Below are positions 29,383 to 37,218 of a DNA stretch of 64,000 nucleotides, in pieces. Source of the DNA: Gemmatimonadota bacterium (GTDB lineage Bacteria; Gemmatimonadota; Gemmatimonadetes; Gemmatimonadales; Gemmatimonadaceae). The notes beneath the pieces are model-generated. The model did not search any database. It was not told the origin of the DNA and worked only from the letters and a program-made list of their open reading frames with translations. The stretch covers positions 1 to 64,000 of the forward strand of contig JAPLKU010000020.1 in the NCBI GenBank assembly GCA_026387935.1, in the 5' to 3' direction. The translations under genes were made by a program, and so were the position numbers. Each line of letters starts with the position of its first letter. The stretch's first letter is position 1.

Positions 29383-29559
29383 ATGCGCAAGCGGACAGAA
29401 TCGAGTGGTCGCCGCACGAATGCGACGGAGTCAACCGAGCCGGTCGGGATCGTGATTTCAAATGGCACGCGCCGCGAAGACACGCCGCGCTTTGCCGCCT
29501 ATGTGTGGGGTCCGGTCCCGGAATCGAAACTCGCCGAGGAATTGATCGCGGTCGCCTGA
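29383..29559 (+). CDS. Small protein of 58 residues, unknown function
   Basis: An ATG at 29383 is preceded by GTCGGAGG (GGAGG with 4-nt spacing) and opens a 58-codon frame (MRKRTESSGRRTNATESTEP to the end SKLAEELIAVA). The N-terminal half is basic and disordered; the C-terminal half is more hydrophobic (RFAAYVWGPVPESKLAEEL). A strong intrinsic terminator lies 54 nt downstream. The ribosome-binding site and terminator support a real gene, but I recognise no family. Confidence 0.55.
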   Translation: MRKRTESSGRRTNATESTEPVGIVISNGTRREDTPRFAAYVWGPVPESKLAEELIAVA

Positions 29560-29612
29560 CCAAGTTCGCTCGCGCGAGGGTAGGTGCGACGGCGCGCGAT
29601 AAACGGGTGGCA

Positions 29613-29663
29613 CAAGAAACAAGAGGGGCACTGGCGGTTCGCCAGTGCCCCTCTTGTTTCTTG
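29613..29663. terminator. Perfect bidirectional terminator between two tiny genes
   Basis: A 24-bp perfect stem (29613-29636 with 29640-29663) with a 3-nt loop. Both flanks are rich in A on one strand and T on the other (AAGAAACAAGAGG/CCTCTTGTTTCTT), so it can stop transcription from either side. Confidence 0.93.
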
Positions 29664-29672
29664 TTCGAAGAA

Positions 29673-29717
29673 CTACTTCTTCTTCGCCTTCTTCTTTGCT
29701 TTCTTCTTGGCAGCCAT
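29673..29717 (-). CDS. Lys/Ala repeat micropeptide of 14 residues
   Basis: The minus strand reads ATG at 29717 to TAG at 29673 and encodes MAAKKKAKKKAKKK. An AGGAG ribosome-binding site (29729-29725) lies exactly 7 nt upstream, and the 24-bp terminator starts 9 nt downstream. The repeated AKKK unit resembles the tails of histone H1-like nucleoid proteins. Possible roles are a nucleic-acid-binding micropeptide, a translation-based regulator (an 11-Lys/Ala run could stall ribosomes) or the remnant of a longer H1-like gene. No database name is known to me. Confidence 0.5.
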   Translation of the reverse strand: MAAKKKAKKKAKKK

Positions 29718-30077
29718 TGTAAAGCTCCTGTGAAGGAGTGGGTTGCCCTGGCGAACCCCCGGTGGTTCGCTGGGATCGGTTCCGCGTTTCCGCGGCGCCG
29801 CTTGTGAGCGTTCAAACACACTGAACGCAAAAGAGATTCTTCGTTGGTCCTTCAGTTTTTCGCGCGAACCACTTTCGTTGATCGTGACACGCGCGCACCG
29901 CTTGTGCTACAGAATTGTCTGTGAATTCATTTCGCGCAAGGGCCTGCGCCACATCGTACTATCCTACTGACGACCGATGTCACGTCCGCGTTTCATCGAT
30001 TCGGGTACTCTTTTCAGCATTCTGCGCTGATTCACTTCACTCGTGCGCACGCGATCATGCGTGCAGATTAGGTGTCT
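29718..30077. other. Leader of the micropeptide gene and upstream region of the SDR gene
   Basis: A 360-nt region between divergent genes. The first ~80 nt are the micropeptide's 5' leader, with a hairpin of arms GCGAACC/GGTTCGC near 29752-29771. The part from 29840 to 30077 is less GC-rich than the neighbours and should hold the SDR promoter, but I could not fix a -35/-10 pair. Confidence 0.4.
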
Positions 30078-30869
30078 ATGGATCTCGGACTCAGAGGGAA
30101 AAACGCGCTTGTGTGCGGTGCATCGAGCGGACTCGGACTTGCGATTGCGCGTGAACTTGCCGCAGAAGGTGCGAACGTCGCACTGGTCGCGCGACGCGAG
30201 TCGGAGCTCTCCGGACAGTGTAAAAAGATTTCTGAAGAATTCGGCGTGAGAGCAATCCCGGTGCCTGCCGATCTCACCCAACCGGATGCCGCGGCGCGGG
30301 TGGCGGCGGCGGTCAGTGACGCGCTCGGATCGATTGATATCTGCGTCGCGAACGCTGGCGGACCACCGTCAACGATGTTTGAGAGCACCACCGACGAGCA
30401 ATATCAGGCGGCGATAACGCTGAACTTGCTCGCGTCAGTGCGGCTCGCACACGCCGTTGTGCCGGCCATGCGGAAGCAGAAGTGGGGGCGCGTGATCTTC
30501 CTCACCTCAATGGCGGCGAAGCAGCCAGTGGCCGGATTGATCTTGTCGAACACGGCGCGGGCGGGGTTGCTTGGCTTTGCCAAGACGCTCGCCACCGAGG
30601 TTGCGCGCGACGGCGTGCTGGTGAACACGGTCCTTCCCGGCCACTTCGACACGGCGCGGGCCACGCAGCTCGCCGAAATGAAAGCGCAGCGCGAGGGCAA
30701 GCCGGTCGCGGACGTGCTAGCCTCGCGGATGGGTGGTATTCCGATCGGGCGCTCGGGTGACCCGCGCGAGATGGCGGCGGTGGTGGCGTTTCTCGCATCC
30801 GCGCGATCGAGCTTCGTGACCGGCACTGCCATTCAGGTGGATGGCGGCCAGGTGGGGACGATTTTTTAG
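30078..30869 (+). CDS. Short-chain dehydrogenase/reductase family protein lacking the catalytic Tyr-Lys pair
   Basis: A 263-residue SDR. The NAD(P)-binding GASSGLG (residues 14-20), ADLT (64-67) and NAGG (92-95) motifs are intact, and the C-terminal GTAIQVDGGQ is typical of FabG-like enzymes. Ser144 is present, but the expected Tyr157-x3-Lys161 reads Ser157-Asn-Thr-Ala-Arg161. Related SDRs with an SNxxR motif exist, so this is probably a genuine subfamily with altered chemistry. I chose the ATG at 30078; a GTG at 30072 is also in frame. Confidence 0.85.
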   Translation: MDLGLRGKNALVCGASSGLGLAIARELAAEGANVALVARRESELSGQCKKISEEFGVRAIPVPADLTQPDAAARVAAAVSDALGSIDICVANAGGPPSTMFESTTDEQYQAAITLNLLASVRLAHAVVPAMRKQKWGRVIFLTSMAAKQPVAGLILSNTARAGLLGFAKTLATEVARDGVLVNTVLPGHFDTARATQLAEMKAQREGKPVADVLASRMGGIPIGRSGDPREMAAVVAFLASARSSFVTGTAIQVDGGQVGTIF

Positions 30870-30886
30870 CCGTGAAGCCGCGGAGT

Positions 30887-31294
30887 CTACGGCTTGTTCA
30901 CGATGTCCTTCTTCAGGCTCTGGACGATCACCACCAGCTCGTTCCGTTCGCGCTCCGGCACCTTGAAGGCGTTTAAGGTCTCACCGATGTGCCCGGTAAA
31001 CGCATTCCAGATGTCGTTGGTGATCTCCATTTCGGCGTGCACCGTCTTCATGTCGCGCCCAGGATAGAAACAGGGTCCGCCGGTGGCGGCGCAGAGCTGG
31101 CCCAGCAGATGCTGGCGAATGCGCTGCACATCGCGCACCTCGAGTCCCCTGAAGAACCGGACAATCATCGGGTCCTTTACCTCGCGCGCGAGGATGTCGT
31201 CGGTGACGGCCGCAAGTGCGGCGTAGCCGCCGAGGCGCGCATAGAGCGATGCCTGCGGTGTAGCGGCGCTTTTCCTGAAAGTGGCGCAGGCCAC
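30887..31294 (-). CDS. Group 1 truncated haemoglobin, probably lipid-anchored
   Basis: The globin domain (SLYARLGGYAALAAVTDDIL onward) has the 2-on-2 fold features: DPMIVRFF at the B-C helices, a glycine pair, and the proximal haem ligand His86 in MKTVHAEMEIT. The usual roles are O2/NO binding or NO detoxification. The first standard start codon is the GTG at 31294, but the frame continues upstream without a stop and reads LRISALVIAAFTGVAC, a good lipoprotein signal with lipobox GVAC. The true start is therefore uncertain and may be a non-standard codon such as ATA at 31327. Confidence 0.85.
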   Translation of the reverse strand: MACATFRKSAATPQASLYARLGGYAALAAVTDDILAREVKDPMIVRFFRGLEVRDVQRIRQHLLGQLCAATGGPCFYPGRDMKTVHAEMEITNDIWNAFTGHIGETLNAFKVPERERNELVVIVQSLKKDIVNKP

Positions 31295-31502
31295 GCCCGT
31301 GAACGCGGCGATGACGAGCGCAGATATTCGTAGCGAGCGGTAAGACGTTCCCCTTGATAGTCTGGAACAAAGATGGTCGCCGGCTGCCGCTCGGATGCTG
31401 TGAACGGTACCGCTACGATCGACGCTGCCGAGGTGTTTGGGGTTACCTCCAGGTCACCGACGGACTTTCGTGGCGCTGTGCCGCATGCGACGTTTCACCC
31501 CC

Positions 31503-32531
31503 ATGAAAGCGCTAGTAAAAACCGCCGCGGCAGCCGGCTTTACGCTGCAAGACGTGCCCGTGCCGACCATCCGGGACGACGAAGTCCTCATTCAAGTGCG
31601 CCGAGCAGGTGTCTGCGGCACGGACGTCCACATCCATGATTGGGATGCCTGGGCGTCGGGCCGCTGCCGTCCACCATTTACCGTCGGACATGAGTTTGCC
31701 GGCGAAGTCGCCAAAGTGGGCAGCTTCGTATCGGACGTGAAGGTCGGCGACCGCGTGACGGCCGAAGGGCACATCGTCTGCGGCCGGTGCCATCTCTGCC
31801 GAACGGGCAATTCCCACATTTGCCCGAATACCAAGATCATCGGCGTAGATCGCGATGGCTGCTTCGCCGAGTTCATCGCGATGCCAGCGACGAACGTCTG
31901 GCACCTCGATGATGACATCTCATTCGAGGTTGGCGGCATCCACGACCCCATGGGAAACGCATTTCATACCGTGCTGCACGGCACCCAGATCCCGGGTGCA
32001 ACGGTACTGGTCACCGGCTGCGGCCCAATCGGCATTTTCGCCGTCGGCATCTGCAAAGCGGCGGGCGCCTCGCGGATCATTGCAAGCGATGTGAACCCCA
32101 AACGACTCGAACTCGCTCGCAAAATGGGCGCGCACGATGCTGTTCAGCCGGGCGACGCCGCCGCCGCCGTCAAGAAGGCGACCGACGGCCTCGGCGTTGA
32201 CGTTGTGCTCGAGATGAGCGGGATTCCTGCCGCCGTGCACCAAGCATTCGCGCTCGTGCGGGCCGGTGGCCGCGTGCAAATCCTCGGGATTCCGGCGAAA
32301 CCGATGGACATCGACCTCGCCACTGAAATAATTTTCAAAGGGACGACGGTATACGGCGTGGTCGGCCGACGGATGTACGACACCTGGATCCAAATGACAC
32401 AGTTCCTGCGCAGCGGACAGTTTGACCCGAGCCCGGTCATAACCCACCGATTCCCGCTATCGGCGCATGCTGAAGCGATCGCCGCCATCAAGTCGGGCGA
32501 CGCGGGCAAAGTCGTTTTTGAAATCGGCTGA
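31503..32531 (+). CDS. tdh: L-threonine 3-dehydrogenase
   Basis: A 342-residue zinc medium-chain dehydrogenase that oxidises L-threonine to 2-amino-3-ketobutyrate with NAD+. The catalytic-zinc site is CGTDVHIHDWDAW and GHEFAGEV; structural zinc cysteines lie in CGRCHLCRTGNSHIC; the nucleotide fold has TGCGPIGIFAV. The C-terminal FKGTTVYGVVGRRMYDTW is diagnostic of Tdh. I chose the ATG at 31503 (MKALVKT). The next gene starts 1 nt after its stop, giving the classical tdh-kbl pathway. Confidence 0.96.
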   Translation: MKALVKTAAAAGFTLQDVPVPTIRDDEVLIQVRRAGVCGTDVHIHDWDAWASGRCRPPFTVGHEFAGEVAKVGSFVSDVKVGDRVTAEGHIVCGRCHLCRTGNSHICPNTKIIGVDRDGCFAEFIAMPATNVWHLDDDISFEVGGIHDPMGNAFHTVLHGTQIPGATVLVTGCGPIGIFAVGICKAAGASRIIASDVNPKRLELARKMGAHDAVQPGDAAAAVKKATDGLGVDVVLEMSGIPAAVHQAFALVRAGGRVQILGIPAKPMDIDLATEIIFKGTTVYGVVGRRMYDTWIQMTQFLRSGQFDPSPVITHRFPLSAHAEAIAAIKSGDAGKVVFEIG

Positions 32532-32532
32532 C

Positions 32533-33741
32533 ATGACACTGAATCAGGGATTCCGCGCTGACCTCGAGCAGCAGATTGCCAAGCTCAAGACCGACGGCGT
32601 GTACAAGCGGCTGAACCACCTCGACTCACCGCAGGCGGCGCGCGTGCAGATGGAAGGGCGCGGCGAGGTGCTCATTCTTTCGTCGAACAACTACCTCGGA
32701 CTCTGCAACGAACCGTCTATCGTGCAGGCCGGAATTGATGGCCTGAACCGGTTTGGCGCCGGCACATCGAGCGTGCGGTTCATTTGCGGCACCTACACGA
32801 TTCACCGCGAGCTTGAGGCCGCGCTCGCACGGTTCGTGGGGACCCCGGCGTCGATGTCGTTTGTCGCGGCCTGGAATGCCAACGAGGCCGTCACCGCGTC
32901 CGTGGTGGAAGCGGGCGACTTTGTCGCGAGCGACGCGTTGAATCACGCCTCGATCATTGATTCGATTCGCCTCGCGAAGGCGATCACCAAATGCACGACT
33001 GCCGTGTACAAGCATGGCGATATCGATGACCTGATCGAGAAACTGAAGGGCGCGAAGTCGGCCCGCCGCCGCCTGATCTGGACCGACGGCATTTTCTCGA
33101 TGGAAGGTGCGATTGCGAAGCTCCCACAGCTGCTGCAGGTGGCGCGCGATCACGATGCCGTCCTGATCGTGGACGATTCGCATTCGACGGGCGTGCTCGG
33201 CGCGACCGGCCGTGGAACGGCCGAGCATTTCGGCGTCGTGGGTGAAGTGGACATCATTACGTCCACGCTTGGAAAGGCCCTGGGTGGCGCCGCCGGCGGA
33301 TTCGTGGCTGGCCCGGAAGCCCTTTGCGATATCCTCACGCAGCGCTCACGCCCGCAGCTCTTTTCCAACGCCCTGCCGCCGACAGTCGCGTGTAGTGCGC
33401 TGGCGGCGGTTCGCTTCATTCAAGCACACCCCGAACGCGTCACCGCCCTTCGCGAAAACTCGGCCTATTTCAGGAATGCGCTCCGAGAAGCGGGCTTGAA
33501 GCCGCTGGACGGTGAGACGCCGATCGTGCCGATCATCATCGGCGAGACCGCCGACGCCATCCGCATGAGCGAAATGCTTCTGGACCAGGGGATTTTCGTG
33601 ACCGGCTTTGGGTTCCCGGTCGTACCGCACGGCACGGCCCGGCTACGCTGCCAAGTGTCGGCAGCCCACACCCGGGATGACTTGGAACACGCGGTGCGGT
33701 CCATCCGAGCAGTGGCAAGCCAAGTGGGGATCGTCAAATAA
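32533..33741 (+). CDS. kbl: 2-amino-3-ketobutyrate CoA ligase (glycine C-acetyltransferase)
   Basis: A 402-residue PLP enzyme that splits 2-amino-3-ketobutyrate with CoA into glycine and acetyl-CoA, completing threonine breakdown with Tdh. Signatures are SSNNYLGLCN, GAGTSSVRFICGTYTIHREL, the acceptor region DDSHSTGVLGATGRGT and the PLP-lysine motif DIITSTLGKALGGAAGG. The start is the ATG at 32533. Alpha-oxoamine synthases such as BioF are relatives, but the tdh linkage settles the assignment. Confidence 0.96.
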   Translation: MTLNQGFRADLEQQIAKLKTDGVYKRLNHLDSPQAARVQMEGRGEVLILSSNNYLGLCNEPSIVQAGIDGLNRFGAGTSSVRFICGTYTIHRELEAALARFVGTPASMSFVAAWNANEAVTASVVEAGDFVASDALNHASIIDSIRLAKAITKCTTAVYKHGDIDDLIEKLKGAKSARRRLIWTDGIFSMEGAIAKLPQLLQVARDHDAVLIVDDSHSTGVLGATGRGTAEHFGVVGEVDIITSTLGKALGGAAGGFVAGPEALCDILTQRSRPQLFSNALPPTVACSALAAVRFIQAHPERVTALRENSAYFRNALREAGLKPLDGETPIVPIIIGETADAIRMSEMLLDQGIFVTGFGFPVVPHGTARLRCQVSAAHTRDDLEHAVRSIRAVASQVGIVK

Positions 33742-33914
33742 CCTCCCGCAGTAGGACTCAGGATCGATTGCCGGGCCTCCCGGACGTGACCCATTTCCGG
33801 TTCCCGTCATCGGATTGTTGAGTAGCTGGGCGGCCCAGATCCCACATAGGCCGGCCGGGGCGGTACCCGTCCCTTCAAGTAACGAAGTTTCTTTCCTCGT
33901 TTGAGGTGCTTGCC
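33742..33914. other. Intergenic region after kbl
   Basis: A 173-nt stretch with small GC-rich palindromes (near 33772-33784 and 33826-33836) but no T-tract. It presumably holds the promoter of the outer-membrane gene downstream; GAGGTG precedes that ATG by 8 nt. Confidence 0.35.
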
Positions 33915-34589
33915 ATGCGATCGTCCAGACTTCCGCAAGCGGTCCTGGCGGCTGTGGCCGCCACGGTGCTCGCGGGCGCCCCGCTCGCGGCGCAGGGTGC
34001 CGACTGGGATGTGCGCCCCAACTCGTGGTACTGGGGCGTGTACGGTGGGCAGACGTCGTTCGCGACGACCATCGCCCGCACCAACGCACCGATGATTGGC
34101 GCGGAGTGGATGATCACCAGGACGCGGTTCGCGCTAAACATCTTTGCCGAGCAGTCGTACTTCAACGCCGTCGGCACCATCACGGACTTCCCGACGAGCG
34201 CGCCGCGCCGCGTGGACATCCAGGATATGCGCCGCGTCGGTGGGTCCTGGATGATCTTCCTGCCGCAGTACAAGTATTTCTATCCGTGGTTCGGCGCCGG
34301 ATACGCCTTCAACTTCATTCGTGAAGCCACGCCGCAGGGCAGTTCCTTTGCGAGCCCAGCCGCGCGCGACACCATCAACACCCGCATCGAAACCGCCCGT
34401 ACAACCGGCAAGCTCTTCGGTGAGCTCGGCGTCATGGCCTCTTACAAGCAGTGGGCGCCGTTCCTTCAGTACACGGTGATGCCGACGCAGGGATCCAAGA
34501 GCTGGTTTGTGAACGGCGATGGATTCACCAACATCTGGAAACTCGGCGTTCGCTACAGCTTCGGACCCGCGATAGACGAGAAGTGGTAG
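33915..34589 (+). CDS. Exported beta-barrel-like protein of unknown function
   Basis: A 224-residue protein with a signal peptide (SRLPQAVLAAVAATVLAGAP, ending AAQG). Alternating aromatic strands follow (NSWYWGVYGGQTSF, RFALNIFAEQSYF, YKYFYPWFGAGYAF, WKLGVRYSFGP), which suggests a small outer-membrane barrel of about eight strands. It ends with a strand plus DEKW, so the C-terminal aromatic is Trp. I chose the ATG at 33915 with GAGGTG upstream rather than a GTG at 33906. No family is recognised. Confidence 0.7.
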   Translation: MRSSRLPQAVLAAVAATVLAGAPLAAQGADWDVRPNSWYWGVYGGQTSFATTIARTNAPMIGAEWMITRTRFALNIFAEQSYFNAVGTITDFPTSAPRRVDIQDMRRVGGSWMIFLPQYKYFYPWFGAGYAFNFIREATPQGSSFASPAARDTINTRIETARTTGKLFGELGVMASYKQWAPFLQYTVMPTQGSKSWFVNGDGFTNIWKLGVRYSFGPAIDEKW

Positions 34590-34598
34590 CAGCGACGG

Positions 34599-34870
34599 AA
34601 TGAGAAAGAAGAAGCGGGGCGCAGCGGCCAGTCCGCGGCCTCGCAGATCCCGATTCGCGGCGTGACCGCGCGGGCGCTTCGGCGCGCCAGCGTGCCGTCG
34701 AGAATGCGATAGCCGCGCCGCCGCCATGTGGCGCCATAGTGGTCCGGTCCATTGATAGCGAGCGCCTCGCAGAGCCGGCCCGGCCCGCTGGTGAGGTCTT
34801 CGAGTCGATAGTCCGCCTGAGCAGATCGCTCGCGACGCATTTCGTGGGGCGATCAAAAAAAGCGGCGCGG
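34599..34870 (-). pseudogene. Remnant of a DNA-3-methyladenine (alkyladenine) glycosylase gene
   Basis: Three pieces of the Mpg/AAG family lie in order on the minus strand, in different frames. AAFFDRPTKCVASDLL (about 34870-34815) is the family N-terminus. YRLEDLTSGPGRLCEALAI (about 34805-34740), then AVTPRIGICEAADWPL (down to about 34625), are its C-terminal signatures. RFFFLIPSL then continues one frame over. The middle ~80 residues, including the catalytic glutamate, are missing. So an internal deletion plus frameshifts have killed the gene. Its first codons use the T-tract of the terminator of the NYN gene. Confidence 0.75.
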
Positions 34871-34901
34871 AGAGGACCCAATCGGTCCCGTCCGCGCCGC
34901 T
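34855..34901 (-). terminator. Terminator of the NYN-LOTUS gene
   Basis: On the minus strand, an 11-bp perfect stem (34901-34891 with 34871-34861), with an inner pairing, is followed by seven T residues. Confidence 0.85.
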
Positions 34902-34942
34902 CACTGACTTTCGTTGTCGCCGCGAGGCGTTTGTGGTCGAGA

Positions 34943-36775
34943 CTACTCGGCCGCTGGTGCGTCGCCTTCCTTGCGGCGTGGACGACGCGGACGACGTGGC
35001 CGCGCCGGCTTTTCGGCAGCGGCGGCGGGCGGTTCGTCGACAACACCAACCATTAGGAGTTCCGGCGGCGGCGCGTTGCGGGCAGCACCACCACTACCGC
35101 GACCACCGCGAGGCGGCGCGCCACGCGGGCCCATGCCACGAGGCGCTGGCGGTGCGGCCGGTGCCTGTGGTTCGGCGGCGCGAGCCTCTTGTTCCTTGAC
35201 CGCGAGCTGGTCGGCGACACTGGCTGCCTCTGCCGCACGCGCAACCTCGAATGCGTTGCCGCGGCGGCGCAAATCGACGATGTCCTGGTCATGCGCATCG
35301 CGCAGAATGCGGGCAAAATTTCGCACGCTCAGGCTCTCGCTGTCGCGTCCAAGCAGGGCTTGCGCCTTCTGCCGGACGACTTCGTCCGGGACCGCATCTT
35401 CGTTATGCGTGAGTTCGGCGACGGCCGAGCGGACGAGCTTCATCGCTTCGTCGCGGGTGAGGCGAAGACCGGCGACACCGATGGAGTCGTCGGTTGCGAT
35501 TGGAGCAGCCGGAGCGACGGGCTCCGGATAGCGTGGCTGACGCGGCGGACGCGGCGCGCGCGGTGCGGCAACGCGCTCGGACGTGCGCTCAAGCGCGCGT
35601 GCTGGCGCGTGCTCGACTGGCGCCATCGCGTCCTGAGCGGCGGCGGCCGGCGTGGCGTCCATCGATCCCATCTCAAACTGCTCGGAACCCAGCGACTCTG
35701 AATCGGTCATTGACTCGTTGTCCGTCTCTGGTGCGTCGCCGGCGGCGCTGATCGCAGCGCTGGCGGTCGCTGCCGTCTCGCCTGCGCCACCACGCTTGCG
35801 GCCACGGCCCCCGCGGCGTCCGCGGCGCGAACGACCTTCGCGCGCCGGAGCGTCGCCTGACGCCGCGGCTTCGGTGCCGTCGGCACGAGCCGGTTCGGCT
35901 GCTGCCGGACGCGCCGCCCTTTGTGAAGAGGGCGCTGACGACGTCGGCGCAACATCCAGCTGACCATTCTCGAGCTTCGTCACCTGGATGAGGCCCTTGT
36001 GAGCCGCTTCCTGGCAGAACTTCGAGAACTTCGACATGCCGAGATTCTTTTCGTCGAACGAACTGTCGATGTCCTGCATCACCTGCTTCAGGCGATCCGA
36101 GCGCATGACGTCGTGGTTCTGCACCATGCGATTGATCGCCTCGGTGACCAGCTCCCACGGATCGAACTTTCGCATCGTTTCCGAGTCGCCCGACTTCACC
36201 AGTCCGGCGAGCGCGTTGTAGCTGTAGTACTCGTCGCAGTTCTGGACGAGCAGGTCGGACGACGACTCACGGATGCCGACGCCGATGACGTACTTGCCGT
36301 ATTCCTTGAGCTTGATGACCAGACTCGAGAAGTCGGAGTCACCGGAGAGGAGGATGATCGTTCCGATTTCCGGGCGCGTGAAGACGAGTTCCATCGCGTC
36401 AATCGCGAGCCGGATGTCCGTCGCGTTCTTCTTCGACGACCCATAGGCTGGTGCGAAGATGAGGTCGATGGAGGCTTCGGAGAGCGGAACGATGTACTGG
36501 GGATAGCGGCGCCAATCGGCGTAGGCGCGCTGCACTGCGACCTTGCCGTGGATGATGTCGCTGGAGAGCAGGTTTCGCAGTTCGGTCTGAAGATCCGACC
36601 GAATTCCCATCGTGACGTTGTCGAAGTCGATGAGAAGCGCCGCGTTTGGTGCGTGAACCATTGGCGCGGCGATCGCTGGCATGCCGCCCATCGAAGCCTG
36701 CACATGTGCTTGCGGCCCGCGATGCATCGGAGCGACTGGCGCCCGTGCGGGGAGGTGCGTTAGACGTCCTTTCAT
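34943..36775 (-). CDS. NYN-domain ribonuclease-like protein with two LOTUS/OST-HTH modules
   Basis: A protein of about 610 residues. Order: NYN (PIN-like) domain with acidic active-site residues in ALLIDFDNVTMG, KNATDIRLAIDAM and ILLSGDSDFSSLV; an OST-HTH/LOTUS-like winged helix (FDPWELVTEAINRMVQNHDV to GLIQVTKLENGQ); an RG-rich disordered linker (SRRGRRGGRGRKRGG); a second winged-helix-like module (LTRDEAMKLVRSAVAELTHN to NAFEVARA); and an Arg/Pro/Gly tail. The set predicts RNA binding and cleavage. The start is uncertain: ATGs at 36811, 36775 and further in are all possible, with no strong ribosome-binding site. Confidence 0.8.
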   Translation of the reverse strand: MKGRLTHLPARAPVAPMHRGPQAHVQASMGGMPAIAAPMVHAPNAALLIDFDNVTMGIRSDLQTELRNLLSSDIIHGKVAVQRAYADWRRYPQYIVPLSEASIDLIFAPAYGSSKKNATDIRLAIDAMELVFTRPEIGTIILLSGDSDFSSLVIKLKEYGKYVIGVGIRESSSDLLVQNCDEYYSYNALAGLVKSGDSETMRKFDPWELVTEAINRMVQNHDVMRSDRLKQVMQDIDSSFDEKNLGMSKFSKFCQEAAHKGLIQVTKLENGQLDVAPTSSAPSSQRAARPAAAEPARADGTEAAASGDAPAREGRSRRGRRGGRGRKRGGAGETAATASAAISAAGDAPETDNESMTDSESLGSEQFEMGSMDATPAAAAQDAMAPVEHAPARALERTSERVAAPRAPRPPRQPRYPEPVAPAAPIATDDSIGVAGLRLTRDEAMKLVRSAVAELTHNEDAVPDEVVRQKAQALLGRDSESLSVRNFARILRDAHDQDIVDLRRRGNAFEVARAAEAASVADQLAVKEQEARAAEPQAPAAPPAPRGMGPRGAPPRGGRGSGGAARNAPPPELLMVGVVDEPPAAAAEKPARPRRPRRPRRKEGDAPAAE

Positions 36776-37218
36776 TTGTCTCTGGCGAATTCGCCTGTGG
36801 CCGGGCCACATCTCGGCGCCGCGCGCCCCGAATGGGACGCGATCACGGTCGCCGCAACTTCAGCCCTGATGGTGACGGGGCGGAGGCGAACGCGCACATC
36901 AACTCTTCCGGGGGTGTTCTTTATGTAAGAAACCCTGCCGGGAGACGCTGATGGCGAAGAGGCCAACGTCCCAGCGGATGCTGGGCGGCCCGCGGATCCA
37001 TTTGCCCGGCGCCCCTTTTGGGCGGCCTTGGGAAACGGGTACAGCGCGCTATCCAACACCTTAATGGTAGCGGATCCAGGGCCCAAACACAAACCCTTTC
37101 GGTCCTAAGATTATCTATCACAATAGGCTACGAGGTTTATAAACCCGGGATCAACCGTGCTCAGCAGGGTGTATCTTTTTGAAACTCCCTTCCCCCGACC
37201 GGCGTATTGGCCCCTGTG
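36776..37218. other. Large intergenic region before the NtrY-like kinase
   Basis: A 443-nt divergent region without a supported gene. It contains a 12-bp perfect palindrome GGTTTATAAACC (37134-37145), about 75 nt before the kinase start, and an AT-richer stretch (37090-37145) that could hold the kinase promoter or an operator. GC-rich hairpins occur near 37000-37030. No riboswitch family is recognised. Confidence 0.4.

Noticed and set aside
31371-31502. Possible glycine riboswitch upstream of tdh
   Set aside because: Threonine/glycine genes can have one, but I find no pair of glycine-aptamer motifs in this leader.
37134-37145. GGTTTATAAACC palindrome as a defined operator
   Set aside because: It is perfect but short, and I cannot link it to a regulator family; it is mentioned only in the gap description.
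37080-37150. Possible c-di-GMP riboswitch before the kinase gene
   Set aside because: The AT-rich stretch and palindrome drew attention, but the conserved tetraloop-receptor and core sequences are not present.
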